Below are positions 1 to 7,163 of a stretch of 39,790 nt of DNA, in pieces (position 1 is the stretch's first letter; each line of letters starts with the position of its first letter). Where the stretch lies: the NCBI GenBank assembly GCA_015233395.1, contig JADFXV010000024.1, forward strand, positions 1 through 39,790. Direction: 5' to 3'. The DNA is from Desulfovibrionaceae bacterium. Its GTDB lineage: Bacteria > Desulfobacterota > Desulfovibrionia > Desulfovibrionales > Desulfovibrionaceae. The notes below the pieces were generated by a model. The model did not search any database. It was not told where the DNA came from and saw only the letters and a list, made by a program, of their open reading frames with translations. A program made the translations under genes and the position numbers.

Positions 1-73
1 GGGGGGGCAGGTCATGGGATCGGTGGTTTTTTCCGGGATCGACGCCGTTTTTAATCAAACCCCGGAAATATGG

Positions 74-295
74 TCACGCGTCAGCGACGCTTCGGTCGAA
101 GACCCCGGCCACGATGTCGTCGCCGGACGGGCTCGGATTGGCAGCCTTGGCCTTGGTCAGGTCGGGATATTCGATCCCGCCGCAAGAAGCCGTGCCGTCC
201 ATGTTCTCGATGATGACCGGCGTTGACAGTGGCCGGACGCGCCTGCCCCGTCGATCCTCGATCCGCCCGATTCTTTTGGTGATGGCGCTGTTCAT
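74..295 (-). CDS. Possible small hypothetical protein (73 aa)
   Basis: An open frame of 73 codons that starts with ATG and has a purine-rich GGGAGGGG stretch about 12-18 bases upstream, farther than ideal for a ribosome binding site. The product has a basic N-terminal third (RIGRIEDRRGRR) and a more acidic C-terminal half, with one Cys (TASCGG), no signal peptide and no membrane segment. I do not recognise a family. In its favour, the composition looks protein-like and no better frame covers the stretch. Against it, the window edge is close and there is no operon partner. It may equally be spurious. Confidence 0.3.
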   Translation of the reverse strand: MNSAITKRIGRIEDRRGRRVRPLSTPVIIENMDGTASCGGIEYPDLTKAKAANPSPSGDDIVAGVFDRSVADA

Positions 296-604
296 GGCTT
301 AGGCGGCCACGCCCCTCCCGCAACCGTCACCCTTGCTCGGTTCCACGCGGGGCCAACTCGCGGCCGTGCTGTCAACAAGGCCGATGGCGCCGGAAACCGG
401 AGGGCCGCTTGCGGCCTGCACATCGCGCGGCGGCGCCCCGGATCAGTCATCCCCGGCGCCGTTATACCGGGAGCGCGAAAACAAAGAAATTTTCCGCTCC
501 CGTCGATATCGTCCTGACGGGTTGCGCCCGGACACGTTTTCCGGCAGGTTTGTATGGACGGATTTTCTGGCCGGCGCCCGCTCACCACCTACCGGGAGGT
601 TCCC
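296..604. other. Intergenic stretch upstream of the DUF305 gene
   Basis: No convincing gene. It holds one hairpin of the dispersed repeat family (468-502) and the ribosome binding site of the next gene (GGGAGG at 592-597). Several open frames cross the stretch on both strands, but none has a good start site or recognisable product. Confidence 0.5.
468..502 (-). repeat. Hairpin A of the composite repeat, single module
   Basis: Imperfect palindrome with CGGGAGCG / CGCTCCCG arms and an inner GAAAA / TTTTC stem, matching the first hairpin of the composite element at 7021, 10577 and 13481. The loop is diverged; its reverse complement contains TTTCTTT, closest to the TCTT loop of other copies, so this copy probably reads on the minus strand. 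Unlike most copies it has no recognisable gene just upstream on its own strand. Confidence 0.65.
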
Positions 605-1051
605 ATGAACTCGATTCTTCGTCATAGCCTGAACGGTCTCGCGCTCGCCTTTGCGATCGTGCTGGCTTGCGGCCCTTGTGCGTCGGCCCTGGCCGGGGAG
701 ACTTCCGCCAAGGCCGCTGAAGCCGATGAAAAGGCCTTCATGGAACAGAACAAGCCGGCCATGGACGCCATGATGCGGGACATGGACGTCAAACCCACCG
801 GAGACGTGGACCGGGATTTCACCGCCATGATGATCCCCCACCACCAGGGCGCCATCGACATGGCCAGGATCTACCTCCGCTACGGACGCGACAAGCAACT
901 CAGACGCCTGTGCCAAAATATCATTGTGGCCCAGGAACGCGAAATCAAGCTCATGCGTTCGATAGCCGGCGACTCCCATCCGTCCGCGACGACGCCCGCC
1001 CCGTCCGTGTCCGCTCCCCGGTCCATGCAGCCCGGGATGAAGATGAACTAG
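605..1051 (+). CDS. DUF305 family exported protein
   Basis: 148-residue exported protein of the DUF305 family, small periplasmic helical proteins that often accompany copper or other metal resistance genes. The first ~30 residues form a signal peptide with a hydrophobic core (LALAFAIVLACG) and likely cleavage after ALA. The mature part carries the family hallmark PHHQGAIDMA near residue 80, followed by a helix rich in charged residues (REIKLMRSIAG). The tail is Pro/Ser/Met-rich and ends PGMKMN. Start chosen at the ATG 7 bases after GGGAGG; the frame runs further upstream but without a ribosome binding site. The His pair and Met residues suggest metal binding, which is an inference. A Met-rich Spy-like gene lies about 640 bases downstream, so the pair may serve metal or envelope stress, although repeats separate them. 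Confidence 0.85.
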   Translation: MNSILRHSLNGLALAFAIVLACGPCASALAGETSAKAAEADEKAFMEQNKPAMDAMMRDMDVKPTGDVDRDFTAMMIPHHQGAIDMARIYLRYGRDKQLRRLCQNIIVAQEREIKLMRSIAGDSHPSATTPAPSVSAPRSMQPGMKMN

Positions 1052-1070
1052 ACGGCCGCTTGCCGGGATA

Positions 1071-1190
1071 TTCATGGGCGCGGAAAATATCTTCATTTTC
1101 CGCTCCCATGAATACGTACGCCCCCGCTCTTGGCGGGGCCAAACGGCGTCCGCCGCCGGGAGCAAAAAGGAAAGTACTTTTGGGGCTGTC
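1071..1190 (+). repeat. Composite four-hairpin repeat, copy 1 (last hairpin decayed)
   Basis: Begins 20 bases after the DUF305 stop codon. Hairpin A spans 1071-1112: TTCATGGG / CCCATGAA outer arms, GCGGAAAAT inner arm, TCTT loop. Hairpin B (CCCCCGC / GCGGGG) is at 1121-1138. Hairpin C (CGGCG / CGCCG) is at 1144-1155. The D hairpin begins at about 1157 with GGGAGCAAAAAG, but its right arm has decayed. Same order and spacing as the better copies at 7021 and 13481. Confidence 0.8.
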
Positions 1191-1213
1191 CGAGCTCCGG
1201 AATTCGCTTTCCG

Positions 1214-1505
1214 TTTTCATGGGGGCGGGGCCGAAGCCCCCTTGGAAAAAAATCAGTGGTTCTGGCTTTCCTCTTCAAAGGGCAGCCGCGTTCAGGCTTG
1301 AAAGCAGAAAACCAAAGAGCCTCTTGCAAAATTCATTTGCACCCATGTCAGGATCGCAACGCGGCTGAGTAACTCACTCAATATGCGGGATTCCAAAGGG
1401 CGCAGCCCTTTGGCCGCCGGAGGCGTTAAAAAACCACCTTTTTGCAAGTCTCTCCAAAACCACTCTTTTTTCCCCAGGGGGCCTGCGGCCCCCGGCCCCC
1501 GCTTG
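1214..1505. repeat. Pair of diverged inverted GC-hairpin repeats
   Basis: Two related sequences face each other. The left one (about 1217-1262) reads GGGCGGGGCCGAAGCCCCC, then an A-run, then GTGGTTCTGG. The right one (about 1443-1505), read on the minus strand, gives GGGGGCCGCAGGCCCCC, an A-run, then GTGGTTTTGG. Perfect local hairpins lie at 1393-1413 (CCAAAGGGC / GCCCTTTGG) and 1477-1493 (GGGGGCC / GGCCCCC). No coding potential is evident. The arrangement resembles a decayed miniature inverted-repeat element of about 290 bases, or two independent copies of one intergenic hairpin sequence. Confidence 0.6.
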
Positions 1506-1587
1506 AAGACCAAACAAAGAATCCACTTCAACAATTTAATAACATTACGAAAAATGTGGATCGTCGCGTGTTGGCCAGGACCGCCCC

Positions 1588-1610
1588 AATACTTTTTGCT
1601 CCCGGCAATA
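1588..1610 (+). repeat. Remnant right arm of composite-repeat hairpin D
   Basis: The sequence AATACTTTTTGCTCCCGGCA matches the 3' arm and trailing bases of hairpin D as seen at 7129-7145 and 13585-13605. No left arm or other module is present. It lies about 85 bases upstream of the Met-rich protein gene, so it is a fragment and not a functional hairpin. Confidence 0.6.
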
Positions 1611-1693
1611 AAAATAAGAGTGAATATTCTGGACGTGAAGCGATTGTCGGCTTAAAGAAAGCAAGATTGAAAAATATCCCAATGGAGGACATC

Positions 1694-2179
1694 ATGAAAC
1701 GATTGCTTATCATCGTGACTATTTTGAGCCTGACGGCGATCGTCGCCCAGGCCCAGACCAAACCCAAAGCCGCCCAACCGGCGAATAGCCCCATGCAGAC
1801 CGGAAGCGAAGCGGGCAAAATGAACAGCGAACAAATCCAGAAATTCATGGACGCCACCGTCCAGCTGCGCCAGGATCTGTTCGGCAAGAACGCGGAATAC
1901 CAGGCCCTGATGCGCCAGCCCAGCCCTGACCCGAAGGCCGCCGGCGCGTTGGCCCGCGACATTTTCGACCTGCGCACCAAGATCGCGGCCGAAGCCGCCA
2001 AGCAAGGCCTTCCCCCGATGCGCATGATGCACATGGGCATGATGGGCATGGGCATGATGGGCATGGATGAGCCCGGCATGGGCGGCTGCGGCATGATGGG
2101 CGGCGGCATGATGGGCGGCATGGACAAGATGGGCGGAATGAAAATGGAAGGCAAAAGTATGCCCCCCGCCGCCAAATAA
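1694..2179 (+). CDS. Spy/CpxP/ZraP-like periplasmic protein with Met-rich tail
   Basis: 161-residue exported protein. Residues 1-20 are a clear signal peptide (MKRLLIIVTILSLTAIVAQA). Residues ~35-105 are amphipathic helices (EQIQKFMDATVQLRQDLF, then RDIFDLRTKIAAEAAKQGL), typical of the Spy/CpxP/ZraP group of periplasmic chaperone or metal-responsive proteins. From ~108 on the sequence is dominated by Met and Gly (repeated GMM and GMGMMG units, one GCGMMGG), like the Met-rich tails of copper- or silver-binding proteins. Start chosen at the second of two in-frame ATGs because GGAGG lies 5 bases before it; the first ATG overlaps that site. Role inferred: binding soft metals or protecting misfolded proteins in the periplasm. 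No two-component regulator is adjacent. Confidence 0.8.
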   Translation: MKRLLIIVTILSLTAIVAQAQTKPKAAQPANSPMQTGSEAGKMNSEQIQKFMDATVQLRQDLFGKNAEYQALMRQPSPDPKAAGALARDIFDLRTKIAAEAAKQGLPPMRMMHMGMMGMGMMGMDEPGMGGCGMMGGGMMGGMDKMGGMKMEGKSMPPAAK

Positions 2180-2656
2180 CGATTTCTCTTTCCTCTCGTC
2201 GCTCCTGAAACGCCTCGGCGACGACGCTCGCTTCTCGGCCAATGTCCGGCGCCGGCGCTGGACATTGGCCACCGCCTCGACCGTTGCAAACTCGTTGGCG
2301 TTATGTCTGGCCATCCCTCCGGCGCTCCCTCCTGCCGGCTTGGAGGCGTCCGGCCGAAATGGGGGCTGCTCCAGGATCGCACGGGCCTGCTCCTCCCCCG
2401 GTCTTAAAACGAGGCTTGCATCGATCCCGCCGCCATACCGTTTCTCGCCCCCGGCAAGGACTATCTCGGCTACCCGCACGGGATCGCCAGGGCGTAAATC
2501 CGTTGACACTGCGCCCCCTCCTGCCTATAATCGGATTAAATTTATCTTATTTGGTGCAGTCCCGGGCTCAAGAAGCGCGCCTGGCAACTGAAAAGTCATT
2601 TCCCGTGGGGCATTACGCGAGACCGATGATGCCTGAACCAATGACTGGAAGGGGCC
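2180..2656. other. Intergenic region carrying the kai operon promoter
   Basis: About 480 bases without a gene I can support. Open frames exist on both strands (plus strand 2265-2591; minus strand down from 2509), but none has a good ribosome binding site or a recognisable product. The right part contains a consensus promoter (2503-2531) and a leader of about 120 bases before the PAS/KaiA-like gene. The inverted words GGCGCCGG are seen around 2240-2260. Confidence 0.5.
2503..2531 (+). promoter_or_regulatory. Perfect sigma70-type promoter for the kai operon
   Basis: TTGACA at 2503-2508 and TATAAT at 2526-2531 with a 17-base spacer: an exact match to the consensus in both hexamers and in spacing. 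Transcription would start near 2538, giving a leader of about 119 bases before the ATG at 2657. The following genes overlap or abut, so it should drive at least the PAS/KaiA-like gene, kaiB and kaiC. Confidence 0.8.
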
Positions 2657-3493
2657 ATGGAAGACAATAGTTTCCAAATCCTGTTTGAAAATCTTCCGCT
2701 TGGGGTGGTTTTTCTTGGCCCGGCCGGGACCGTCGTGGCGGCCAATCCCCGGGTTCTCGACATCCTCGGGTTAAGCAAAGAGCAAATATTGGGCCATACC
2801 ACCTACAACCCCGCACGCCCCCTGGTGCGCGTGGATGGCTCCAATTACCCGCAAGAGGAATACCCGTCCGTGATCGCCTATACGACGGGCAAGCCGGTCG
2901 AAGGCGCGATCATGGGGGTCTTGCGCCCTGAACGCGCAATCTCTTCCTGGCTAAGCGTCAGCGCCATTCCCCTCTTCGCCGAGGACGGGCAAGTCTTACG
3001 GGGGGTGTTGGTTACCTATTTGGACATCACCGAACAACGGGAGGCCATGGAATCTTGCGAGAGGGAAATGCACTCTCTGGAGCAGATGAGCGCGCCGGTC
3101 CCCGCGGGGGTGACCGCCGCATCGCTTGGAATCAAAGGGCTGCGCGAGGCCTCTGCCGAACTCTTCGCCGATTTGACTGAACGCTTCGCGGATTTGTTGG
3201 CCAAGGCCGTTGAAATGCTGGCGATCAAAGTCGATTACAATATCCAAGCGAAGATTGGCGAAATCAGCGAGGCCCTGGGATCTATGCGGGCCGGCCCCCG
3301 TGATGCAACCGAGATTTTCCTGGCCGCGCTCCAGAAAAACTGCATGGGTGTTTCGACCGAGAAATGCAGGGCCTACCGGGAAGAAGGAAGGATCATGCTC
3401 ATTGAACTCATCGGCAAGCTGGCTGTGTACTATCGCAACCATTGCATGGGGACGGCCCCTCAGGCGGCAAAGCCCGCCAATGGGGAGAAATGA
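2657..3493 (+). CDS. PAS protein with KaiA-like C-terminal helical region
   Basis: 278 residues, cytoplasmic, no membrane segment. Residues ~5-128 are a PAS domain (FENLPLGVVFLGPAG near the start, closing with the S-box ending TYLDITEQREA). Residues ~160-262 are all-helical. Their last helices (AYREEGRIMLIELIGKLAVYYRN, 239-261, taken as two blocks) resemble the end of the cyanobacterial KaiA C-terminal domain (pattern LID-x-IA-x-L-x-x-x-YR), part of the KaiA/RsbU helical group. This is a by-eye similarity, not a search result. The gene is first in the operon, follows a consensus promoter, and its stop lies next to the kaiB start. The likely role is a sensor or modulator of KaiC, perhaps a KaiA substitute with a PAS input domain. 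Start at ATG 2657, with GGAAGGGG just upstream. Confidence 0.75.
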   Translation: MEDNSFQILFENLPLGVVFLGPAGTVVAANPRVLDILGLSKEQILGHTTYNPARPLVRVDGSNYPQEEYPSVIAYTTGKPVEGAIMGVLRPERAISSWLSVSAIPLFAEDGQVLRGVLVTYLDITEQREAMESCEREMHSLEQMSAPVPAGVTAASLGIKGLREASAELFADLTERFADLLAKAVEMLAIKVDYNIQAKIGEISEALGSMRAGPRDATEIFLAALQKNCMGVSTEKCRAYREEGRIMLIELIGKLAVYYRNHCMGTAPQAAKPANGEK

Positions 3494-3498
3494 CGCTT

Positions 3499-3771
3499 AT
3501 GAATAATTATCTCTTTACGCTGTACATTGCCGGGCAGACGTCACGTTCGCAACGGGCCGTTTCAAACTTGCGCCAGGCCTGTGAAAACACCGGCGCCGCG
3601 TACGAACTCGTCATCGTCGACATCCTGGAGAGGCCGGAGGCCGCCGAACAGGCCAAGATTCTCGCCATACCCACGCTGGTGAAAGAATCTCCCTTGCCGA
3701 TTCGCAAGGTCATCGGCGATCTGTCCAACCACGAAGTCTTGATCAACGAACTCGATATCAAGCCGGCATAG
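3499..3771 (+). CDS. kaiB: Circadian clock protein KaiB
   Basis: 90-residue KaiB. In cyanobacteria KaiB changes fold to bind phosphorylated KaiC and opposes KaiA. The N-terminus NYLFTLYIAGQTSRSQRAV is the family signature, followed by the thioredoxin-like pattern DILERPEAAEQAKILAIPTL and PLPIRKVIGDL; the family is usually about 85-105 residues. An in-frame ATG at 3490 overlaps the stop of the upstream PAS gene (ATGA). The ATG at 3499 is preferred because the GGGGAG site is too close to 3490 and because other KaiB proteins begin just before the first strand. kaiC starts 14 bases after the stop, so the genes are almost certainly cotranscribed. Confidence 0.93.
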   Translation: MNNYLFTLYIAGQTSRSQRAVSNLRQACENTGAAYELVIVDILERPEAAEQAKILAIPTLVKESPLPIRKVIGDLSNHEVLINELDIKPA

Positions 3772-3785
3772 AGGGGAAATATATC

Positions 3786-5297
3786 ATGAAAGCCGAATTT
3801 GCAGTTGTGAAATTGGCGACCGGTATCGCTGGATTCGATCTGGTGGGCTACGGCGGCCTGCCCAAAGGGCGAACAACGCTCGTCGCCGGGTCGGCGGGCA
3901 GCGGAAAGACCGTGTTCGCGGCTCAGTTTTTGACCGCCGGCATCAAGGACGCCGATGAGCCGGGCGTCTTCGTTACGTTCGAAGAATCCCCCAGGGATAT
4001 CAAAGAAAACTTGCTTTCTCTTGGGTGGGACATCGGCGAATTGGAAAAGCAAAAAAAATGGGCTTTTGTGGACGCCTCGCCGCAGATCGGCGAGCAGACC
4101 GTGGAGGTTGGCGGCTATGACCTAAGCGCCCTTTTGGCCCGTATTGAGGCTGGAATCAAGGCCGTGGGGGCCAAACGGGTTTCCATGGATTCGCTGGGGG
4201 CGATTTTTAGCCGCTTCACCGACCGCTCCGTGATCCGGGGGGAACTTTACCGGATCGCCCAGGCGCTCAAAAGCATGGGAGTGACCTGCGTGATGACCGC
4301 CGAGCGCAATCAGGAATATGGCGACATCTCGCGCACGGGCGTGGAAGAGTTCGTGGCCGACAACGTGATCATCCTGCGCAACGTTCTGGAAGATGAGAAG
4401 CGCCGCCGGACCATCGAGATCCTCAAATTTCGCGGCACCACGCACCAGAAAGGCGAATATCCGTTCACCATCATCCCTGAAGAAGGTTTTGTGGTCATCC
4501 CGCTTTCGGCCATCCAACTCAAGCAAAAGTCCACCAATATCCGGGTGACTTCGGGCAACGCCGATCTGGACACAATGTGCGGCGGCGGTTTCTTCCGCGA
4601 TTCGGTGACGCTCATCTCCGGGGCGACCGGCACCGGCAAGACGCTTTTGGTCACGGAATTTATCGGCGGCGGGGTGAAAAAGGACGAGCGCTGCATGCTG
4701 TTCGCCTTCGAGGAAAGCCGGGAGCAGCTATTCCGCAACGCCACTGGCTGGGGCGTGAACTTTGAGCCCATGGAGAACGAAGGCAAGCTCAAGGTTGTCT
4801 GCGAATATCCGGAGGTGTGCAGCATGGAGGACCGGTTGGTCTCCATGAAAAAAGCCATCATGGAATTCAAGCCCCACCGGGTGGCCGTGGACAGCCTTTC
4901 TGCCCTGGAACGCGTCTCCTCTCTGCGCGGATTCAGAGAATTCATCATGGGGCTGACCTCGTTCATCAAGCACCAGGAATCGACCGGACTTTTCACCTCC
5001 ACGACATCGACCCTGCTCGGCGGGACCTCGATAACCGAGGCGCATATCTCCACCCTGACCGACTCGATCATTCTTTTGCGCTACGTCGAGATGTTCGGTG
5101 AAATGCGCCGGGGCCTGACCGTGCTCAAGATGCGCGGCTCCCAGCACGACAAGAACATCAAGGAGTTCACCATCGACGCGCACGGCCTCCATCTCGGCAA
5201 GCCTTTCAGAAACGTTGGCGGGATATTGGCCGGCAATCCGACGCACATCGATTCAAACGAAATCGAACGATTGAAAGGCATGTTTTCAGATGCATGA
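3786..5297 (+). CDS. kaiC: Circadian clock ATPase/kinase KaiC (two-domain)
   Basis: 503 residues with the duplicated RecA-like CI and CII domains of KaiC. CI has Walker A GSAGSGKT and the catalytic Glu pair in VTFEES; CII has GATGTGKT and AFEESREQL. The autophosphorylation segment near the end of CII reads THE-like ITEAHISTLTDSI, so the Ser-Thr pair equivalent to cyanobacterial S431/T432 is present (S422, T423), as is the accessory Thr (T417). The C-terminal A-loop and tail (FRNVGGILAGNPTHI, then about 15 residues) are kept but slightly shorter than in the 519-residue Synechococcus protein. Known family activity: slow ATPase in CI, autokinase/phosphatase in CII, hexamer. All motifs needed for cycling are present, so it is probably active. 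Start ATG follows GAGGGG by 9 bases. Confidence 0.95.
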   Translation: MKAEFAVVKLATGIAGFDLVGYGGLPKGRTTLVAGSAGSGKTVFAAQFLTAGIKDADEPGVFVTFEESPRDIKENLLSLGWDIGELEKQKKWAFVDASPQIGEQTVEVGGYDLSALLARIEAGIKAVGAKRVSMDSLGAIFSRFTDRSVIRGELYRIAQALKSMGVTCVMTAERNQEYGDISRTGVEEFVADNVIILRNVLEDEKRRRTIEILKFRGTTHQKGEYPFTIIPEEGFVVIPLSAIQLKQKSTNIRVTSGNADLDTMCGGGFFRDSVTLISGATGTGKTLLVTEFIGGGVKKDERCMLFAFEESREQLFRNATGWGVNFEPMENEGKLKVVCEYPEVCSMEDRLVSMKKAIMEFKPHRVAVDSLSALERVSSLRGFREFIMGLTSFIKHQESTGLFTSTTSTLLGGTSITEAHISTLTDSIILLRYVEMFGEMRRGLTVLKMRGSQHDKNIKEFTIDAHGLHLGKPFRNVGGILAGNPTHIDSNEIERLKGMFSDA

Positions 5298-5340
5298 TTC
5301 CGATTGCGGCCGCGGTCACGCGGGAATGCGAATATTACCG

Positions 5341-5405
5341 CAAAGAGCGGGGCCAAGCGGCGTCCGCCGCCGAGAGCAAAAAGTAAAATGCTTTTTGCTC
5401 CCGGT
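5341..5405 (+). repeat. Composite repeat, truncated copy (modules B' to D)
   Basis: Starts 44 bases after the kaiC stop. It has the right arm of hairpin B (GAGCGGGGCC), all of hairpin C (GCGGCG / CGCCGC) and a complete hairpin D (GAGAGCAAAAAGTA / TGCTTTTTGCTCCC, 5372-5403). Hairpin A is missing; in its place is unrelated sequence. It separates kaiC from the histidine kinase gene and could reduce read-through. Confidence 0.75.
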
Positions 5406-5490
5406 AACATGATCGGCAGACATCTTGAGAACTCCAGGCGGCTGATTGTCACCCCCTGTTTTTCGTAATTTCGGGAATCGGAAAGAAGCA

Positions 5491-7023
5491 ATGCCGGACG
5501 AATCGAAGCACACCAAATTCCCAGACGGCTTCGCCGCCGGAGAAAACAATTTCCTGACATTGGTGGAGACCAGCCTTACGGGCATGGTCTTGGTCAATCG
5601 TGAAGGCGTCATACTCTACGCCAATCCGGCGGCGGAAAAGCTATTCGGCAGGCCTCGAGAGGTGTTGACCGGCAGTTCATTCGGTTTCCCCCTGGTCTCC
5701 GGGGATACGACCGAAATTATAATACCGCGCGCCGGATCTTTGGCCATTGCCGCAATGCAGGCAGCCGCAATGCGATGGGGCGGACAGAAGGCTTACCTGG
5801 TCTCATTGTACGACATCACCGAGCGCAAGCGAGTTGAGGAGGCGCTTCTTAACGCCAAAGAACTGGCCGAAACCGCCAATACGCTCAAAAGCGCATTTTT
5901 GGCCAATATGAGCCACGAGATCCGAACCCCGCTCAACGGAGTGATCGGGATGCTCCAACTGTTGGAGCTGGAGGATTTGAGCGCCGACCAAGCCGAATAC
6001 GCCAAGCTCGCCCATGCATCGGCAAAACGACTGCTCCGGCTGCTCAACGATATCTTGGACATATCCCGCATTGATGCGGACAAACTGGTAATGACGCCGG
6101 AACCTTTCGATCCAAACGACTTGGTGTCTGAAGCGATAAACTTGTTTTCCCGTGAAGCCGCTCAAAAAGGAATCTCCCTGGAAAGCGAGATTTCTCCTGA
6201 CGTCCCCGACACGTTGATCGGGGATCAGGCCAGAATCATGCAGATGCTTTTCAACCTGACCGGCAACGCAATCAAATTTACGGACCGTGGCCGGGTCAAA
6301 GTCACCCTCGCTCACATCCCGATTGGCGACGATCCGGACCGAATTATCCTTCTTTTTAGTCTTTCCGACACCGGCCCGGGGATATCCGATGAGCAATTGC
6401 GCCGGCTTTTCCATCCTTTTGCCCAGGCGGACGGTTCTCTAACAAAGAAATACCAAGGCGCGGGCTTGGGGCTGTCCATTGTCAGAAGGCTTGTATCTCT
6501 CATGGGTGGAAGCATATGCGTAGACACCTCGGAAGGAAGAGGGACGACCATATACGTGACGATAAAAGTCGGCCTCTCCACAGAGAAGCATGAAGCGCTC
6601 TATGTTGCTCCTTCGGTTGAACATGAAATCGGCCGGGAATTGCAGATTTTGTTGGCAGAAGATGAAGAAATGAGCCGGAGCTTCGCTCAAAAGATATCGA
6701 AAAAGCTAGGGCACCAGGTCCACTGTGCTCAAGATGGCCAGAAAGTGCTTGATTTACTCGGCAGGAAGTCATTCGATCTGATTCTCATGGACATCCAGAT
6801 GCCCGTCATGGACGGATTGGAAGCCGCCAGGCGCATCAGGGCGTGCGGCGAACCACACGCCGGCATCCCCATCATCGCCATGACCGCGTACGCCATGTCC
6901 GGGGACAGGGGAAAATTTCTGGAGGCCGGAATGGACGATTATATTTCAAAACCAGTGGAGATGGAGGATCTCAAGGAAGCGATCCGCAGGACGAGGAACA
7001 GGGAGACCCGCCATTCATATTAA
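5491..7023 (+). CDS. PAS-containing hybrid sensor histidine kinase
   Basis: 510 residues, no membrane segments, so probably cytoplasmic. Order: PAS domain ~20-112 (ends [10 protein letters not shown]), short coiled coil, HisKA dimerisation helix with phospho-acceptor His in [12 protein letters not shown] (H142), HATPase_c with N box ([12 protein letters not shown]), G1 (DTGPGIS) and G2 (GAGLGLSIV), then a receiver domain (LLAEDEE ... LILMDIQMP) with phospho-acceptor D434 and the conserved KPVE near the end. There is no Hpt domain and no DNA-binding output, so the phosphoryl group must pass elsewhere. The start is the ATG at 5491; an upstream TTG at 5446 lacks support. It follows kaiC by about 190 bases, suggesting an output kinase for the clock-like cluster, by analogy with SasA. 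That role is an inference; there is no KaiB-like sensor domain as in SasA. Confidence 0.9.
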   Translation: MPDESKHTKFPDGFAAGENNFLTLVETSLTGMVLVNREGVILYANPAAEKLFGRPREVLTGSSFGFPLVSGDTTEIIIPRAGSLAIAAMQAAAMRWGGQKAYLVSLYDITERKRVEEALLNAKELAETANTLKSAFLANMSHEIRTPLNGVIGMLQLLELEDLSADQAEYAKLAHASAKRLLRLLNDILDISRIDADKLVMTPEPFDPNDLVSEAINLFSREAAQKGISLESEISPDVPDTLIGDQARIMQMLFNLTGNAIKFTDRGRVKVTLAHIPIGDDPDRIILLFSLSDTGPGISDEQLRRLFHPFAQADGSLTKKYQGAGLGLSIVRRLVSLMGGSICVDTSEGRGTTIYVTIKVGLSTEKHEALYVAPSVEHEIGRELQILLAEDEEMSRSFAQKISKKLGHQVHCAQDGQKVLDLLGRKSFDLILMDIQMPVMDGLEAARRIRACGEPHAGIPIIAMTAYAMSGDRGKFLEAGMDDYISKPVEMEDLKEAIRRTRNRETRHSY

Positions 7024-7144
7024 TGGGAGCAGAAAATGTCTTCATTTTTGTGCTCCCATTTATAAGTACGGCCCCGCTCTTGGCGGGGCCAAGCGGCGTC
7101 CGCCGCCGGGAGCAAAAAGTAAAATACTTTTTGCTCCCAGTAAT
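7021..7144 (+). repeat. Composite four-hairpin repeat, complete copy
   Basis: The first base overlaps the TAA stop of the hybrid kinase. Hairpin A: ATGGGAGCAGAAAATG, loop TCTT, right arm ending GCTCCCAT (7023-7060). Hairpin B: GGCCCCGC / GCGGGGCC (7070-7090). Hairpin C: GCGGCG / CGCCGC (7093-7106). Hairpin D: GGGAGCAAAAAGTA / TACTTTTTGCTCCC, a perfect 14-base stem (7108-7138). The whole unit starts with GGGAGC and ends with GCTCCC, so it also has short terminal inverted repeats. By eye about 95% identical to the copy at 13481-13604. Confidence 0.9.
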
Positions 7145-7163
7145 AAACTCCCGAGTTCTCACG

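Noticed and set aside
1571-1600. Sigma54 promoter upstream of the Met-rich protein (TGGCC and TTTTTGCT)
   Set aside because: The distance between the two elements is far too long for a -24/-12 promoter, and the TTTTTGCTCCC part is a fragment of the repeat.
1652-2509. Minus-strand open frame of about 285 codons across the Met-rich gene and the kai leader
   Set aside because: Its second half is antisense to the Met-rich gene (His/Ala-rich shadow) and the first half has no ribosome site or recognisable product.
7108-7138. Hairpin D as a standard intrinsic terminator
   Set aside because: The stem is strong but no run of T follows in any copy; the T-run is inside the stem. It may still affect RNA ends, so it is recorded as a repeat.
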